Origin: Enterococcus asini ATCC 700915
GTDB taxonomy: Bacteria > Bacillota > Bacilli > Lactobacillales > Enterococcaceae
DNA: 64,000 nt
NCBI RefSeq assembly: GCF_000407365.1
Contig: NZ_ASVU01000001.1
Span: 1,335,501-1,399,500 of the forward strand
Direction of reading: 5' to 3'
The notes beneath the pieces are model-generated. The model was not told where the DNA came from. It ran no database searches and saw only the letters and a list, made by a program, of their open reading frames with translations. This document shows, piece after piece, positions 43,477 through 51,879 of this stretch (the first letter of the stretch is position 1; each line of letters starts with the position of its first letter). The translations under genes were made by a program, and so were the position numbers.

Positions 43477-44886
43477 ATGGAAAAATTAACCATCTTACAT
43501 ACGAATGATTTGCACTCCCATCTGGAAAACTGGCCGAAGATTCGCCGCTATTTGGATTCTCGCCGGCGGGCTTTGCAAGATATCAGTGGCGTTTTAACGG
43601 TGGACTTGGGGGATTTTGTGGATCGTTGGCATCCTTTAACCGAGGCGACTAATGGCAAGGCCAATATCCGCTTGATGAACGAGGCCCATTACGATGTGGC
43701 TACCATTGGCAATAATGAAGGTATCGGCAATTCCAAAGTCGAGTTGAATCACCTGTACGACGAGGCGGACTTTCAAGTGCTCTTAGCCAATTTGTATGAT
43801 CCCAAGACCTTACAGGCCCCTGACTGGTGTCAACCTTATACGATTCGTGAGACGAATGCCGGCACCAAAGTCGGGCTGATTGCCATGACCGCGCCTTTTC
43901 CTTTGACCTATGGACCGAATGGCTGGGATATCCGCCAGCCTATGGAACTTTTGCCGGCCATGGTCAGCCGTCTGCGTAAACAGGTGGATGTGCTAGTTTT
44001 AATGAGCCATTTGGGACTTTCCGCAGACTTGCGCATCGCCCAAGACTTGCCCCAACTGGATGTAATCATTGGTTCCCATACCCATCACTTACTGCCAGAA
44101 GGTCGTGTGGAAAATGGGGTGTTGCTGGCCGCGGCGGGAAAATTTGGTCAGCATATTGGGGAGGTCCAGCTTTTATTAGACGAAGAGCATCGTTTGGTGA
44201 AGCGGGAGGCGCATACGGTGGAGACGGCTAGCTTGCCGGCCTTTGCCGAAGACGAGGAAGAAATCAACGGGTACTTAGCAGAAGGGCATCGCTTATTGCA
44301 AGCCCAGCAAGTGGCCCAGTTGCCCTTTACTCTGGAGCGAAACTTGGCTTCGGAGCATTCCTTGATTCGAGAAACTTTGGTAGCTTTAAAAGAGCGGGGA
44401 CAAACGGAAGCGGCGGTCTTAAACACCGGTCTGTTTTTGACGGAATTACCGGCCGGTGTCGTGGATCAAGACCAGCTTCATGAGTGTTTGCCCCATCCTA
44501 TGCACCTGATTCGGGTGACTCTAAAAGGTCGCGATATGTACCGACTAGTCTTGGAAATGGAGAAAAACCGCTTCTTCTTGCGCCAATTTCCGGTTTATGG
44601 CATGGGCTTTCGGGGGAAGATTTTCGGGGAAATCGTCTACAGTGGCATCGAATACGACCCGATTAATCGCCGGGTGCTCTGGCAAGGCAAAGACTTGGAA
44701 CCGGAAAAAGACTACACCTTGACCACAGTGGATCACTTTATGTTTGTGCCTTTTTTCCCGACGATTGAAATCATGGGGGACAATGAATTTTTGTTCCCAG
44801 AATTTATCCGCTCGGTTTTGGGTCACTATTTAGCTGGTCACTATCCAAGGGTTTCAAAACAAGGTATAATGGAGAACAGGCGGTGA
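43477..44886 (+). CDS. Bifunctional metallophosphatase/5'-nucleotidase (YunD-like)
   Basis: The 469-residue protein has a metallophosphatase domain with HTNDLHSHLENW, DLGDFVDRW, GNNEG, and GSHTHHL. A 5'-nucleotidase C-terminal domain follows (about 300-460, including VNTGLFL-like and YGMGFRGKIFGEI). There is no signal peptide, so it is cytosolic like YunD. The ATG at 43477 follows GTGAGGCGAAC; the longer frame from 43366 has no site. It is the head of a run of four closely spaced genes (yutD-like, HAD, TIGR01906). Confidence 0.9.
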   Translation: MEKLTILHTNDLHSHLENWPKIRRYLDSRRRALQDISGVLTVDLGDFVDRWHPLTEATNGKANIRLMNEAHYDVATIGNNEGIGNSKVELNHLYDEADFQVLLANLYDPKTLQAPDWCQPYTIRETNAGTKVGLIAMTAPFPLTYGPNGWDIRQPMELLPAMVSRLRKQVDVLVLMSHLGLSADLRIAQDLPQLDVIIGSHTHHLLPEGRVENGVLLAAAGKFGQHIGEVQLLLDEEHRLVKREAHTVETASLPAFAEDEEEINGYLAEGHRLLQAQQVAQLPFTLERNLASEHSLIRETLVALKERGQTEAAVLNTGLFLTELPAGVVDQDQLHECLPHPMHLIRVTLKGRDMYRLVLEMEKNRFFLRQFPVYGMGFRGKIFGEIVYSGIEYDPINRRVLWQGKDLEPEKDYTLTTVDHFMFVPFFPTIEIMGDNEFLFPEFIRSVLGHYLAGHYPRVSKQGIMENRR

Positions 44887-44890
44887 AAAA

Positions 44891-45790
44891 ATGACCAAAA
44901 ATCAAAACCAAAATCATCAGGCAAAGGCACAGCCAGCCTCCAAAAAAGCGGGGTACAAGGGCAAGCCTAAAGCCATAAAAGCAGAGAAACACCCACAACA
45001 TAAAAATCAAAAAACAGAGCAAAAAATAGAACAAGAGCCTACCTTAGATCAAGAATTGACGGCGGCGATTGAAGAGGCCACGCAACCAGAAGCCGAGGCG
45101 AAACCCGTCAAAGGAGAAGTGGTTACTGTGGTGAACGAAACAGACTTTTTAATCGGTGAACGGGAATACAAGCTAGTGGCCAATCATCGAGAAGGCTTCG
45201 ATGCGGAAAAACTCGGGGAACGCTACAGTGAAGTCTTGGCGCGCTACGATTATGTAGTGGGAGACTGGGGCTATGAGCAGTTGCGCTTAAAGGGCTTTTT
45301 TGAAGCCGACGATCGTAAGGCACAACCGGACCAGCGCATTGATACGTTACAAGATTACTTGTACGAGTTTTGTAACTTTGGCTGTGCGTATTTCGTCATT
45401 AAGCGCGTCGGCGGCAAACGGGAAAAGAGTTCCAATCGCCGGCGCCACACGAAACGTCCTACAGAAGGCCGTACGACGCAAAATCCAGAGGCAACCCAGG
45501 CAAATGCTAGTGGCAATAAGCCTGGGGGATCCGGAAAATCTGGAGCCAAAGAAGGCAACCGCACTCGGGACAAACGACAACGAGGCCAAGGCAAGGCGAA
45601 TCCACAAAAAAATGGCCAAGCTCACATTAAAGAGCGCAAAGAAGACCTCTCCAAGCGCCACAAACCGGTGATTACCAAACGGGTAGACAAACCGGTGGAA
45701 ACAAAAAAAACAACAACCGAAACCTCACAAGAAAAAAGCACAGCAAAAGGAAGCAAACGCGGTTTCGTGATTAAACAACGGGAAGAGTAG
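44891..45790 (+). CDS. YutD-like protein with long basic tails
   Basis: The YutD/DUF1027 domain occupies about residues 75-180 (GEVVTVVNETDFLIGEREYKL, RYDYVVGDWGYEQLRLKGFF, LYEFCNFGCAYFVIKR). It is flanked by a Gln/Lys-rich N-terminal stretch and a C-terminal tail of about 115 residues full of Lys, Arg, Gln and Gly. The full length of 299 residues is longer than the usual protein, and the tails look disordered. Role unknown; the gene is conserved beside the NagD-like phosphatase. It starts 4 bases after the 5'-nucleotidase gene. Confidence 0.88.
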   Translation: MTKNQNQNHQAKAQPASKKAGYKGKPKAIKAEKHPQHKNQKTEQKIEQEPTLDQELTAAIEEATQPEAEAKPVKGEVVTVVNETDFLIGEREYKLVANHREGFDAEKLGERYSEVLARYDYVVGDWGYEQLRLKGFFEADDRKAQPDQRIDTLQDYLYEFCNFGCAYFVIKRVGGKREKSSNRRRHTKRPTEGRTTQNPEATQANASGNKPGGSGKSGAKEGNRTRDKRQRGQGKANPQKNGQAHIKERKEDLSKRHKPVITKRVDKPVETKKTTTETSQEKSTAKGSKRGFVIKQREE

Positions 45791-45795
45791 AATAC

Positions 45796-46563
45796 GTGAC
45801 TTATAAAGGATATTTAATTGACTTAGACGGCACCATTTACCGGGGCAGTGAACCAATTCCGGCGGGCAAACGCTTTGTGGAAGCATTGCAAGCTCGCCAG
45901 TTGCCCTTTTTATTTGTGACCAATAACACCACCAGAACACCGGAAACCGTGGCAGATCGTTTGAAAAATGAATTCGACATCCACGTGGGGCCGGAGACTG
46001 TGTACACCGCAACCTTAGCGACGATTGATTACATGCGAGCACATGGGGGCACGAGTTTTTATGCCATTGGGGAAACCGGGCTGATTGATCTGTTACTTGA
46101 AGCAGGCTTCGTCTGGGAAGAGACTACGCCGGATTACGTGGTGGTGGGCCTAGACAACCAAGTGACCTACGAGAAATTCGTCACCGCGACCTTGGCGATT
46201 CAAAAAGGCGCGACATTTATCGGCACCAATCCGGACAAAAATATCCCCACTGAGCGGGGCTTGTTGCCGGGAGCCGGGGCATTAGTGAGCTTTGTAGCCA
46301 CCGCGACCCAAGTGGAACCAATCTTTATCGGAAAACCAGAAGCGGTGATTATGGAAGCGGCCGTGGCAAAAATCGGATTGAAAAAAGACGAGGTCCTTAT
46401 GGTGGGAGACAATTACTTGACCGATATTCGCGCTGGGATTGACAATGGCTTAGACACACTCTTGGTTCTAACCGGCTTTACGCCAAAGGCAGAAGTCCCT
46501 GAATTGCCCGTGGCGCCAACCTTCGTCTTGGACTCGTTAGACGAGTGGCGGTTTGAGTCATGA
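45796..46563 (+). CDS. TIGR01457-type HAD phosphatase (NagD-like)
   Basis: The 255-residue protein has YLIDLDGTIYRGSEPI, FVTNNTTRTP, and MVGDNYLTDIRAG, giving all four HAD motifs. A C2 cap is also present. It likely dephosphorylates small metabolites such as sugar or nucleotide phosphates. The start is GTG at 45796, 5 bases after the yutD-like stop. The stop overlaps the next start (ATGA). Confidence 0.92.
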   Translation: MTYKGYLIDLDGTIYRGSEPIPAGKRFVEALQARQLPFLFVTNNTTRTPETVADRLKNEFDIHVGPETVYTATLATIDYMRAHGGTSFYAIGETGLIDLLLEAGFVWEETTPDYVVVGLDNQVTYEKFVTATLAIQKGATFIGTNPDKNIPTERGLLPGAGALVSFVATATQVEPIFIGKPEAVIMEAAVAKIGLKKDEVLMVGDNYLTDIRAGIDNGLDTLLVLTGFTPKAEVPELPVAPTFVLDSLDEWRFES

Positions 46564-47243
46564 GTCGCCGAGACAAAGGCGCTATCTCCCAAAAAGCGCG
46601 ACCGCTTAACAGCAAAAAGCAACGCGTACTGGCCATTTTCGGGCTAGTGAGTTTGTTTTTGTTCTTGCTGACTTTGGCGATTACGATTACGATAAATTTT
46701 CGGCCACTGTATCGCTTTAGCATTCAGCGCTTTGATCTCTTGACGATTTCTGGGCTGGATCAAGGGACCTTGTTGAAGAATTTCGATCAGCTGATGGACT
46801 TTTTAAACAAACCTTGGATTACGTCTATGAACCTACCGGACTTCCCCATGTCAGCTGCTGGATACGGTCATTTCGTAGACGTGAAATACTTGTTTTTGTT
46901 GAATTACGCTGTGCTTTTGGTAACGGTGATACCGGCTGTAGCTTACTTACTTTACTTGAAGCGTAATGGGCGCCTGTGGCAATTGGTGCGGCCCTTTCAG
47001 TGGGGCATGGGAGTACCAGTTATTCTCGGTTTTCTCATGGCAATTGGTTTCGACACCTTTTTTGTGAAGTTTCATGAGTTGTTTTTTTCAAACTACGACT
47101 GGCTTTTTGACCCGGCCACAGATCCTATTATCAATGTTTTACCAGAAGGCTTTTTCATGTATTGCTTTATCTTAGCTTTTGTTTTATTAGAACTCTTCTT
47201 CTTTTCGATGGTCCTTGTAGGGCGCCGGTCATTGAGAAAATAA
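46560..47243 (+). CDS. TIGR01906-family integral membrane protein
   Basis: The 227-residue protein has a basic start and about five hydrophobic segments (ALFGLVSLFLFLLTLAITITINF-like, YLFLLNYAVLLVTVIPAVAYLLYL and others). It is conserved beside yutD and the NagD-like gene in Lactobacillales; function unknown. Its ATG overlaps the previous stop, and a terminator follows. Confidence 0.88.
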   Translation: MSRRDKGAISQKARPLNSKKQRVLAIFGLVSLFLFLLTLAITITINFRPLYRFSIQRFDLLTISGLDQGTLLKNFDQLMDFLNKPWITSMNLPDFPMSAAGYGHFVDVKYLFLLNYAVLLVTVIPAVAYLLYLKRNGRLWQLVRPFQWGMGVPVILGFLMAIGFDTFFVKFHELFFSNYDWLFDPATDPIINVLPEGFFMYCFILAFVLLELFFFSMVLVGRRSLRK

Positions 47244-47250
47244 ACGGATC

Positions 47251-47290
47251 AACCGCAGTTTGCGCCTAGGCGTGAACTGCGGTTTTTTGT
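47251..47290 (+). terminator. Terminator after the TIGR01906 gene
   Basis: AACCGCAGTT and AACTGCGGTT with an inner GCGCC/GGCGT stem, followed by six T. Confidence 0.88.
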
Positions 47291-47395
47291 GGATTAGAAA
47301 ATATTTTAGTAAACGAATAAAAGGATAAAGGGCGATGTTATAGCTATTTTTCGGTGTATTGATAAAAAAGAACCGGTTTCTTTTAGAATTTTTGT

Positions 47396-47423
47396 TTGAC
47401 TTTTACTAAAATAGAAATAAAAT
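47396..47423 (+). promoter_or_regulatory. Promoter of the DUF2264 gene
   Basis: TTGACT (47396-47401) and TAAAAT (47418-47423) are 16 bases apart. The predicted start near 47430 leaves a leader of about 100 bases. Confidence 0.65.
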
Positions 47424-47429
47424 AAGCAC

Positions 47430-47528
47430 GTAAGGTTACTTTGGCGAGGGTGTGTAGCGCCAGAGATCCTGTAGAACAGGTCAGGCCTAGTAAACTAAAT
47501 GGGCCTCCGAGGATGAGATGAGGAGATT
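47430..47528 (+). promoter_or_regulatory. Structured mRNA leader with a possible RBS switch
   Basis: Three hairpins can be drawn. The first is TTTGGCG/CGCCAGA (47440-47464), the second CCTGT/ACAGG (47468-47480). The third is AGGCC-TAGT with ACTA-GGCCT (47483-47506). CCTC at 47504-47507 can instead pair with the GAGG ribosome site at 47519-47522, so the third hairpin and masking of the site exclude each other. It does not match the riboswitch classes I know. A regulatory role is inference. Confidence 0.45.
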
Positions 47529-47530
47529 TC

Positions 47531-48694
47531 ATGACAGATACACGTACGTATTGGGTCCAAACCTTGGATCAAATCGCCCGCCCGGTTTTAGAGGCGGCAG
47601 CCAGCAATCAACTGCCCCAAGTGATGAAGCGCTACACGGATAGTTTGGTCTCTCCACTGGAAGCATTCGCCCGGAGTTTTGCGGGGATTGCCCCTTGGTT
47701 GGAACTAGAGGAAGTGCCGGCAGCAGAGGCCGCTTTACAAGCCGAATACCGGGAGATGGCCCAACAAGCTTTGGCCTACTTAAGCGACCCGGCAAACGAC
47801 CAACGTTACTTTTTCACCAATGAACCCGGAGTCAGCGATCAAGCCTTGGTGGATGCGGCCTTTTTAGCCCATGGCTTACTGCGGGCAAAGACGCAAATTA
47901 CCGAAAAATTACCGCAAATCGTTAAAGATCAATTGATCCAAGCATTAAAGAGCAGCCGCAATATCGTGCATCATAACAACAACTGGATTCTGTTTTCTGC
48001 CATGGTAGAAGCGGGATTGGATGTTTTGGGTAGTGATTTTGATCCTATGCGCATTGATTATGGGATTCAACTGATCAATCGTTGGTACAAAGGCGATGGC
48101 ATCTACGGCGACGGGGAAGAATTTGCCAATGATTACTACAATAGCTTCGTGATCCAACCGTTTTTGGTGGACTTGATTAAGCGTTATCCGATTATCGTCA
48201 CCAATGCCAAGATTTACGACAAGGAATTGCCTGAATTAGTTATGAAGCGGGCGACTCGTTTTGCCCAATACCAAGAACTTTTGATCAATTGTGATGGAAC
48301 TTATCCAGTTTATGGCCGTTCCATGTGCTATCGCTTTGGTTGTTTCCAACATCTGGCGCAAGCTTGTTTGGAAGACTTCTTGCCAGCTGAGGTGACGCCG
48401 GCTCAAGTCCGCAGTGGGTTGACCGCAGTTATTCGCAAAGTCATGTCCGCAAAAAGCAATTTCGACGACCGCGGCTTTTTGACGGTAGGGGTCTTCGGGG
48501 CCCAACCGGATATGGGAGAACCGTATATCAACGTGGGGAGCTGTTATTTGGCTCTGCAAGTCATGCTGCCACTAGGGATTCCAGCCGACCAAGCCTTCTG
48601 GCAAGCGCCGGAGGAAGACTGGTCCGCTAAGAAAATCTGGAGCGGTCAATTGACTCACCGGGATCATGCATACCACGAATTTCCTGGGCTTTAA
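47531..48694 (+). CDS. DUF2264 domain protein
   Basis: The 387-residue protein fits DUF2264, an alpha/alpha-barrel family often found beside polysaccharide-degrading genes. Visible motifs are NNNWILFSAMVEAGLD, WYKGDGIYGDGEEFANDYYNSFVIQPFL and YPVYGRSMCYRFGCFQHLA. It has no signal peptide, so it would act on imported oligosaccharides. It is monocistronic, unlike the usual polysaccharide-cluster setting, and starts after ATGAGGAG. Confidence 0.88.
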   Translation: MTDTRTYWVQTLDQIARPVLEAAASNQLPQVMKRYTDSLVSPLEAFARSFAGIAPWLELEEVPAAEAALQAEYREMAQQALAYLSDPANDQRYFFTNEPGVSDQALVDAAFLAHGLLRAKTQITEKLPQIVKDQLIQALKSSRNIVHHNNNWILFSAMVEAGLDVLGSDFDPMRIDYGIQLINRWYKGDGIYGDGEEFANDYYNSFVIQPFLVDLIKRYPIIVTNAKIYDKELPELVMKRATRFAQYQELLINCDGTYPVYGRSMCYRFGCFQHLAQACLEDFLPAEVTPAQVRSGLTAVIRKVMSAKSNFDDRGFLTVGVFGAQPDMGEPYINVGSCYLALQVMLPLGIPADQAFWQAPEEDWSAKKIWSGQLTHRDHAYHEFPGL

Positions 48695-48698
48695 AAAG

Positions 48699-48734
48699 AA
48701 AAACCGGAATCGAAAACTCGATTCCGGTTTTTTT
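48699..48734. terminator. Bidirectional terminator between DUF2264 and pgpA genes
   Basis: AAACCGGAATCG and CGATTCCGGTTT enclose AAAACT and are flanked by A- and T-runs. Confidence 0.9.
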
Positions 48735-48744
48735 ATCAGCAATT

Positions 48745-49254
48745 TCACTGCAAAATAGTATGGGATTTGCCGGGGGTGGCATGGGCTAAACGACTTGCGG
48801 CTGCGGCGGCAATAGCGCCCACGATGTCATCCAAGAAGGTATGGACATCTTTGCCGTTGTGTTCGTTAAGTTTTTTCAAAATCCCCGGTTTCACTTTGTC
48901 GATGTACCCATAGTTGGTAAAACCGATGGAGCCGTAGACATTGACGATGGATAGGGCCAAAATCTCGTCGATACCATAGAGGCCTTCGTCTTCGGCTACG
49001 ATTTCTTGTAAAGGCGCGATCATTTCGCCTTTTTCCGCCAGAATGTCCAATTGAATCCCGGTGATAATCGTATTGTGAACTTCTCGCTTCGTCAAAACGG
49101 CGTCCACGCTTTCGATGCATTTTTCCAGAGTAATGTCTTCAATGTAGTCTTTTTGTAAGAAGAAGACCAATTCCCCCATATCTTTCATAGTAACGCCGCG
49201 GCTAAATAATAACTCCCGGGCTTTTTCTTCTAATGATTTTGTTTCGATAACCAT
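48745..49254 (-). CDS. pgpA: Phosphatidylglycerophosphatase A family protein
   Basis: The 169-residue protein carries PgpA-family elements (LFSRGVTMKDMGELVFFLQKDY, DEGLYGIDEILALSIVNVYGSIGFTNYGYIDK, FLDDIVGAIAAAAASRLAH). The Bacillus homologue YutG dephosphorylates phosphatidylglycerophosphate. The ATG at 49254 follows TTGGAGGAATCAAC. The gene is monocistronic between two terminators. Confidence 0.88.
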   Translation of the reverse strand: MVIETKSLEEKARELLFSRGVTMKDMGELVFFLQKDYIEDITLEKCIESVDAVLTKREVHNTIITGIQLDILAEKGEMIAPLQEIVAEDEGLYGIDEILALSIVNVYGSIGFTNYGYIDKVKPGILKKLNEHNGKDVHTFLDDIVGAIAAAAASRLAHATPGKSHTILQ

Positions 49255-49325
49255 GTTGATTCCTCCAAACTCTGTAAGTGCTTCACTTCCTCTATGATAA
49301 CACAAGGCAGAAAAGTTGGGGTCGA

Positions 49326-50297
49326 TTACGCAAAGAGGCTGGTGCTGTGAGCGGGTTGCCGGCGACTGGTTGGGTCAAGGAAGGCTACGGCATTGTTCAC
49401 CGCAGTGGCCGCTTCCCCAAAGCCCGTGGCAATCAAGTTCACCTTGCCGGGATAGCTAGCCGCGTCCCCACAGGCAAAGACCCCGGGAAAGCTCGTAGCC
49501 ATGTTGCTGGAAACGGTGATGCCTGCCGTGTCTTGTTCCAAAGGCCAATGGGACTTGCGGTCGGTGACAAAGCCGTAATTGACCAACAGCTCGTCAGTGG
49601 GCAGAATCACTTGCTCGCCGGTTTTCTTGTGTACCAAGGTCACTTGGCGCAAGCGAGTGTCCCCGTGAAGCTCGGCAATCACGTAAGGCGTATAGCGTTT
49701 GACTCCGGATTTCTCCAAGTTTTCCACTTGGTACTCGTGGGCGCGGAATTTATCCCGACGATGAACCAGACCGACTTCAGCGCCCAGGGCTTCTAAAGAT
49801 AAGGCCCAGTCCAAAGCGGAATCCCCACCACCGGCAATCAATACCCGTTGATTGCGGTACTGCTCCGGTGCCGTCACGAAGTAAGAAATTCCCCGGCCTT
49901 CAAAGGTGTCAGCCCCGGGAACGGTTAGCTTTCTTGGGGCAAAGGAACCTTGTCCCGTAGCCAAAATCAGCGTCTTCGTGTAATGAATTTCCTGATCGGT
50001 TTCAATGGCGAGCAGATCCCCTTCTTCCCGGTAATTTTCCACCCGCTGGCCTAACGCATAGGTCACGGGAAATTTCGTCAGTTGTTGTTCCAAATTTTTA
50101 ATCAGCGTACCGGCCGCGATTTCCGGCTGTCCGGGGATGTCGTAAATCACTTTTTCCGGGTACAAGGCCGCTAGCTGTCCGCCTACTTGATCTAGGCTGT
50201 CGATGACCTTGATTTTGCGCTTGCGCATGCCAGCGTAAAAGGCCGCAAAAAGTCCCACCGGTCCCGCGCCTAGAATCGTTACGTCGTATACTTCCAT
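49326..50297 (-). CDS. Ferredoxin/flavodoxin-NADP reductase, thioredoxin-reductase-like
   Basis: The 323-residue flavoprotein has the FAD GAGPVGLFAAFYAG motif, the NADPH GGGDSALDWAL motif, and the C-terminal FACGDAASYPGKVNLIATGFGEAA. It lacks the CxxC of thioredoxin reductase, so it fits the YumC/Fnr2 ferredoxin-NADP reductases. The ATG follows GAGGTGGAACC. It is divergent from the cyclophilin gene. Confidence 0.92.
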   Translation of the reverse strand: MEVYDVTILGAGPVGLFAAFYAGMRKRKIKVIDSLDQVGGQLAALYPEKVIYDIPGQPEIAAGTLIKNLEQQLTKFPVTYALGQRVENYREEGDLLAIETDQEIHYTKTLILATGQGSFAPRKLTVPGADTFEGRGISYFVTAPEQYRNQRVLIAGGGDSALDWALSLEALGAEVGLVHRRDKFRAHEYQVENLEKSGVKRYTPYVIAELHGDTRLRQVTLVHKKTGEQVILPTDELLVNYGFVTDRKSHWPLEQDTAGITVSSNMATSFPGVFACGDAASYPGKVNLIATGFGEAATAVNNAVAFLDPTSRRQPAHSTSLFA

Positions 50298-50436
50298 GGT
50301 TCCACCTCATCTATTTAAACTGTCACTTGATTTTCTAGTTACTAGCCGAAAGCCAGTTAGAGGCATTATAACAAAGAAGTGGCAAAAAACCAGTTTTCTG
50401 CTATCATGAGATTATTAAGAAAAAGGAGGGACTACC

Positions 50437-51024
50437 ATGTCTCAATTTCCACAGCTTACCTTGGATGCCCAAACTGGCCACCAAGCATTGATCAAAACCA
50501 ATCGGGGCAACATTTTGGTACAATTATTCCCAGAACTAGCACCGCGCACCGTCGAAAACTTTGAAACCTTAGCCAAATCCGGCTATTACGATGGCATCAT
50601 CTTCCACCGGGTCATTCCAGACTTCATGATTCAAGGGGGCGACCCAACCGGTACCGGTATGGGCGGCGACAGCTCTTTCGGCGGTACGTTTGAAGACGAA
50701 TTTTCAAAAGAATTGTTTAACCTTCGTGGGGCATTGTCCATGGCGAATGCCGGACCAAACACCAACGGCAGCCAGTTCTTCATCGTGAACAACCAAAACG
50801 TTCCTGGCAATATGTTGGGCCAATTAGAAGGCGCGGGCTACCCAAGCGAAATCATCGAAGCTTACAAGGGTGGGGGTACTCCTTGGTTGGACTTCCGTCA
50901 CACGGTTTTCGGCCACGTACTAGAAGGCATGGATGTGGTGGACGAGATCGCCAACGTGCAACGGGGACCACAAGATCGTCCCGTCCATGACGTAGTGATT
51001 GAAACCATTGAGATTAAGGATTAA
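50437..51024 (+). CDS. Cyclophilin-type peptidyl-prolyl isomerase
   Basis: The 195-residue cytosolic cyclophilin has [36 protein letters not shown] and [13 protein letters not shown], with the active-site Arg, Phe and Gln in place. It speeds proline isomerisation during folding. An AAAAAGGAGGGACTACC site precedes the ATG. Monocistronic. Confidence 0.94.
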   Translation: MSQFPQLTLDAQTGHQALIKTNRGNILVQLFPELAPRTVENFETLAKSGYYDGIIFHRVIPDFMIQGGDPTGTGMGGDSSFGGTFEDEFSKELFNLRGALSMANAGPNTNGSQFFIVNNQNVPGNMLGQLEGAGYPSEIIEAYKGGGTPWLDFRHTVFGHVLEGMDVVDEIANVQRGPQDRPVHDVVIETIEIKD

Positions 51025-51061
51025 TCCCAAAAAGCTGATTAGCACTTGCTCAGCGGGATGA

Positions 51062-51093
51062 AAAAGGCCTGAGGAATTTTCCTCAGGCCTTTT
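51062..51093. terminator. Bidirectional terminator between cyclophilin and YczE-like gene
   Basis: AAAAGGCCTGAGGAA and its complement are separated by two T. The last four codons of the minus-strand gene lie within the stem. Confidence 0.88.
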
Positions 51094-51735
51094 CACGTAT
51101 TCCTTTTTCCGTAAACAAGCGTTGATCTAGGTGCTGAATTAGGCGACCCACGGAGTAGACGGCGATAAAAGAAGCGATACCGAGTCCAGTTAAAGAGCCG
51201 GTGAAGACCAAGCCCAGCAGAGCCGCTACAGCCAATAGCACACCATCCACCACTAGCTTGGTTTGACCAAAGCTCTTTTGCCATTTTTTCGCCAACTGGA
51301 CAACGAAGCCGTCCGGGGCGTTTAGGATAATATCGCCTTTGACCATTAAAAGGGCCCCAGGGAGGTGGCACAAATAGCAGCCGCCACTAGAAACAAGCGT
51401 ACCGGCCAGGCTTCTGGTTGCCATGCGGCTAAGCCCAAAGTCAAGCTATAAAAATCCACTAAAGCACCGAAGACTAAGGAAAAGGGCAGCTGCAATAACG
51501 TCTTTAGCCGGAACTTTTTTTCTAAGAGGATTTGCAGGAAGATAAACAGGCAAAAGAGGCAAAAGCTTCCTTGGCCCAATGTCAGGTTGGTGAAGTGGCT
51601 GAGAACTACCGGCAAGGCCACAATGGCGCCACTTCCCAGACGACTTAAGGGAAATAGTGCAGTCCCCAAGGCTAGAATTAACAACCCGGTGCAGTAAATT
51701 GCCAAACGCTTTGGCAAAAAGCAATCACGAAGCAT
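51083..51735 (-). pseudogene. YczE/YitT-like membrane protein broken by a frameshift
   Basis: The N-terminal part (MLRDCFLPKRLAIYCTGLLIL to AAAICATSLG) ends in a premature TAA at 51346-51348. The remainder (ALLMVKGDIILNAPDGFVVQLAKKW to the end) continues in another frame. The two join perfectly if one G is added to the minus-strand GGGG run (CCCC, 51355-51358), giving ATSLGALLMVKGD. The restored protein of about 217 residues has five helices and looks like a YczE-type permease. Homopolymer loss, slippage or a sequencing error are all possible. Confidence 0.85.
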
Positions 51736-51788
51736 ACAAACATCCAAAAATGCGCTTTCTTTTATTGTATCATAGAGCGACTGCTGAC

Positions 51789-51823
51789 AAAAAACCAGCC
51801 ACGAAAAAAGTGGCTGGTTTTTT
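51789..51823. terminator. Bidirectional terminator between PatB/MalY and YczE-like genes
   Basis: AAAAAACCAGCCAC and GTGGCTGGTTTTTT close a hairpin around GAAAAAA. Confidence 0.85.
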
Positions 51824-51879
51824 GAGTAGAATGTGATTTGGCTAGAAGTAGCAAGTATTACTAGTAGATCGGCAGTTTC

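Noticed and set aside
47430-47528. Fluoride or M-box riboswitch in the DUF2264 leader
   Set aside because: The GGCG-like start recalls these, but the further conserved bases and the pseudoknot partners are not present.
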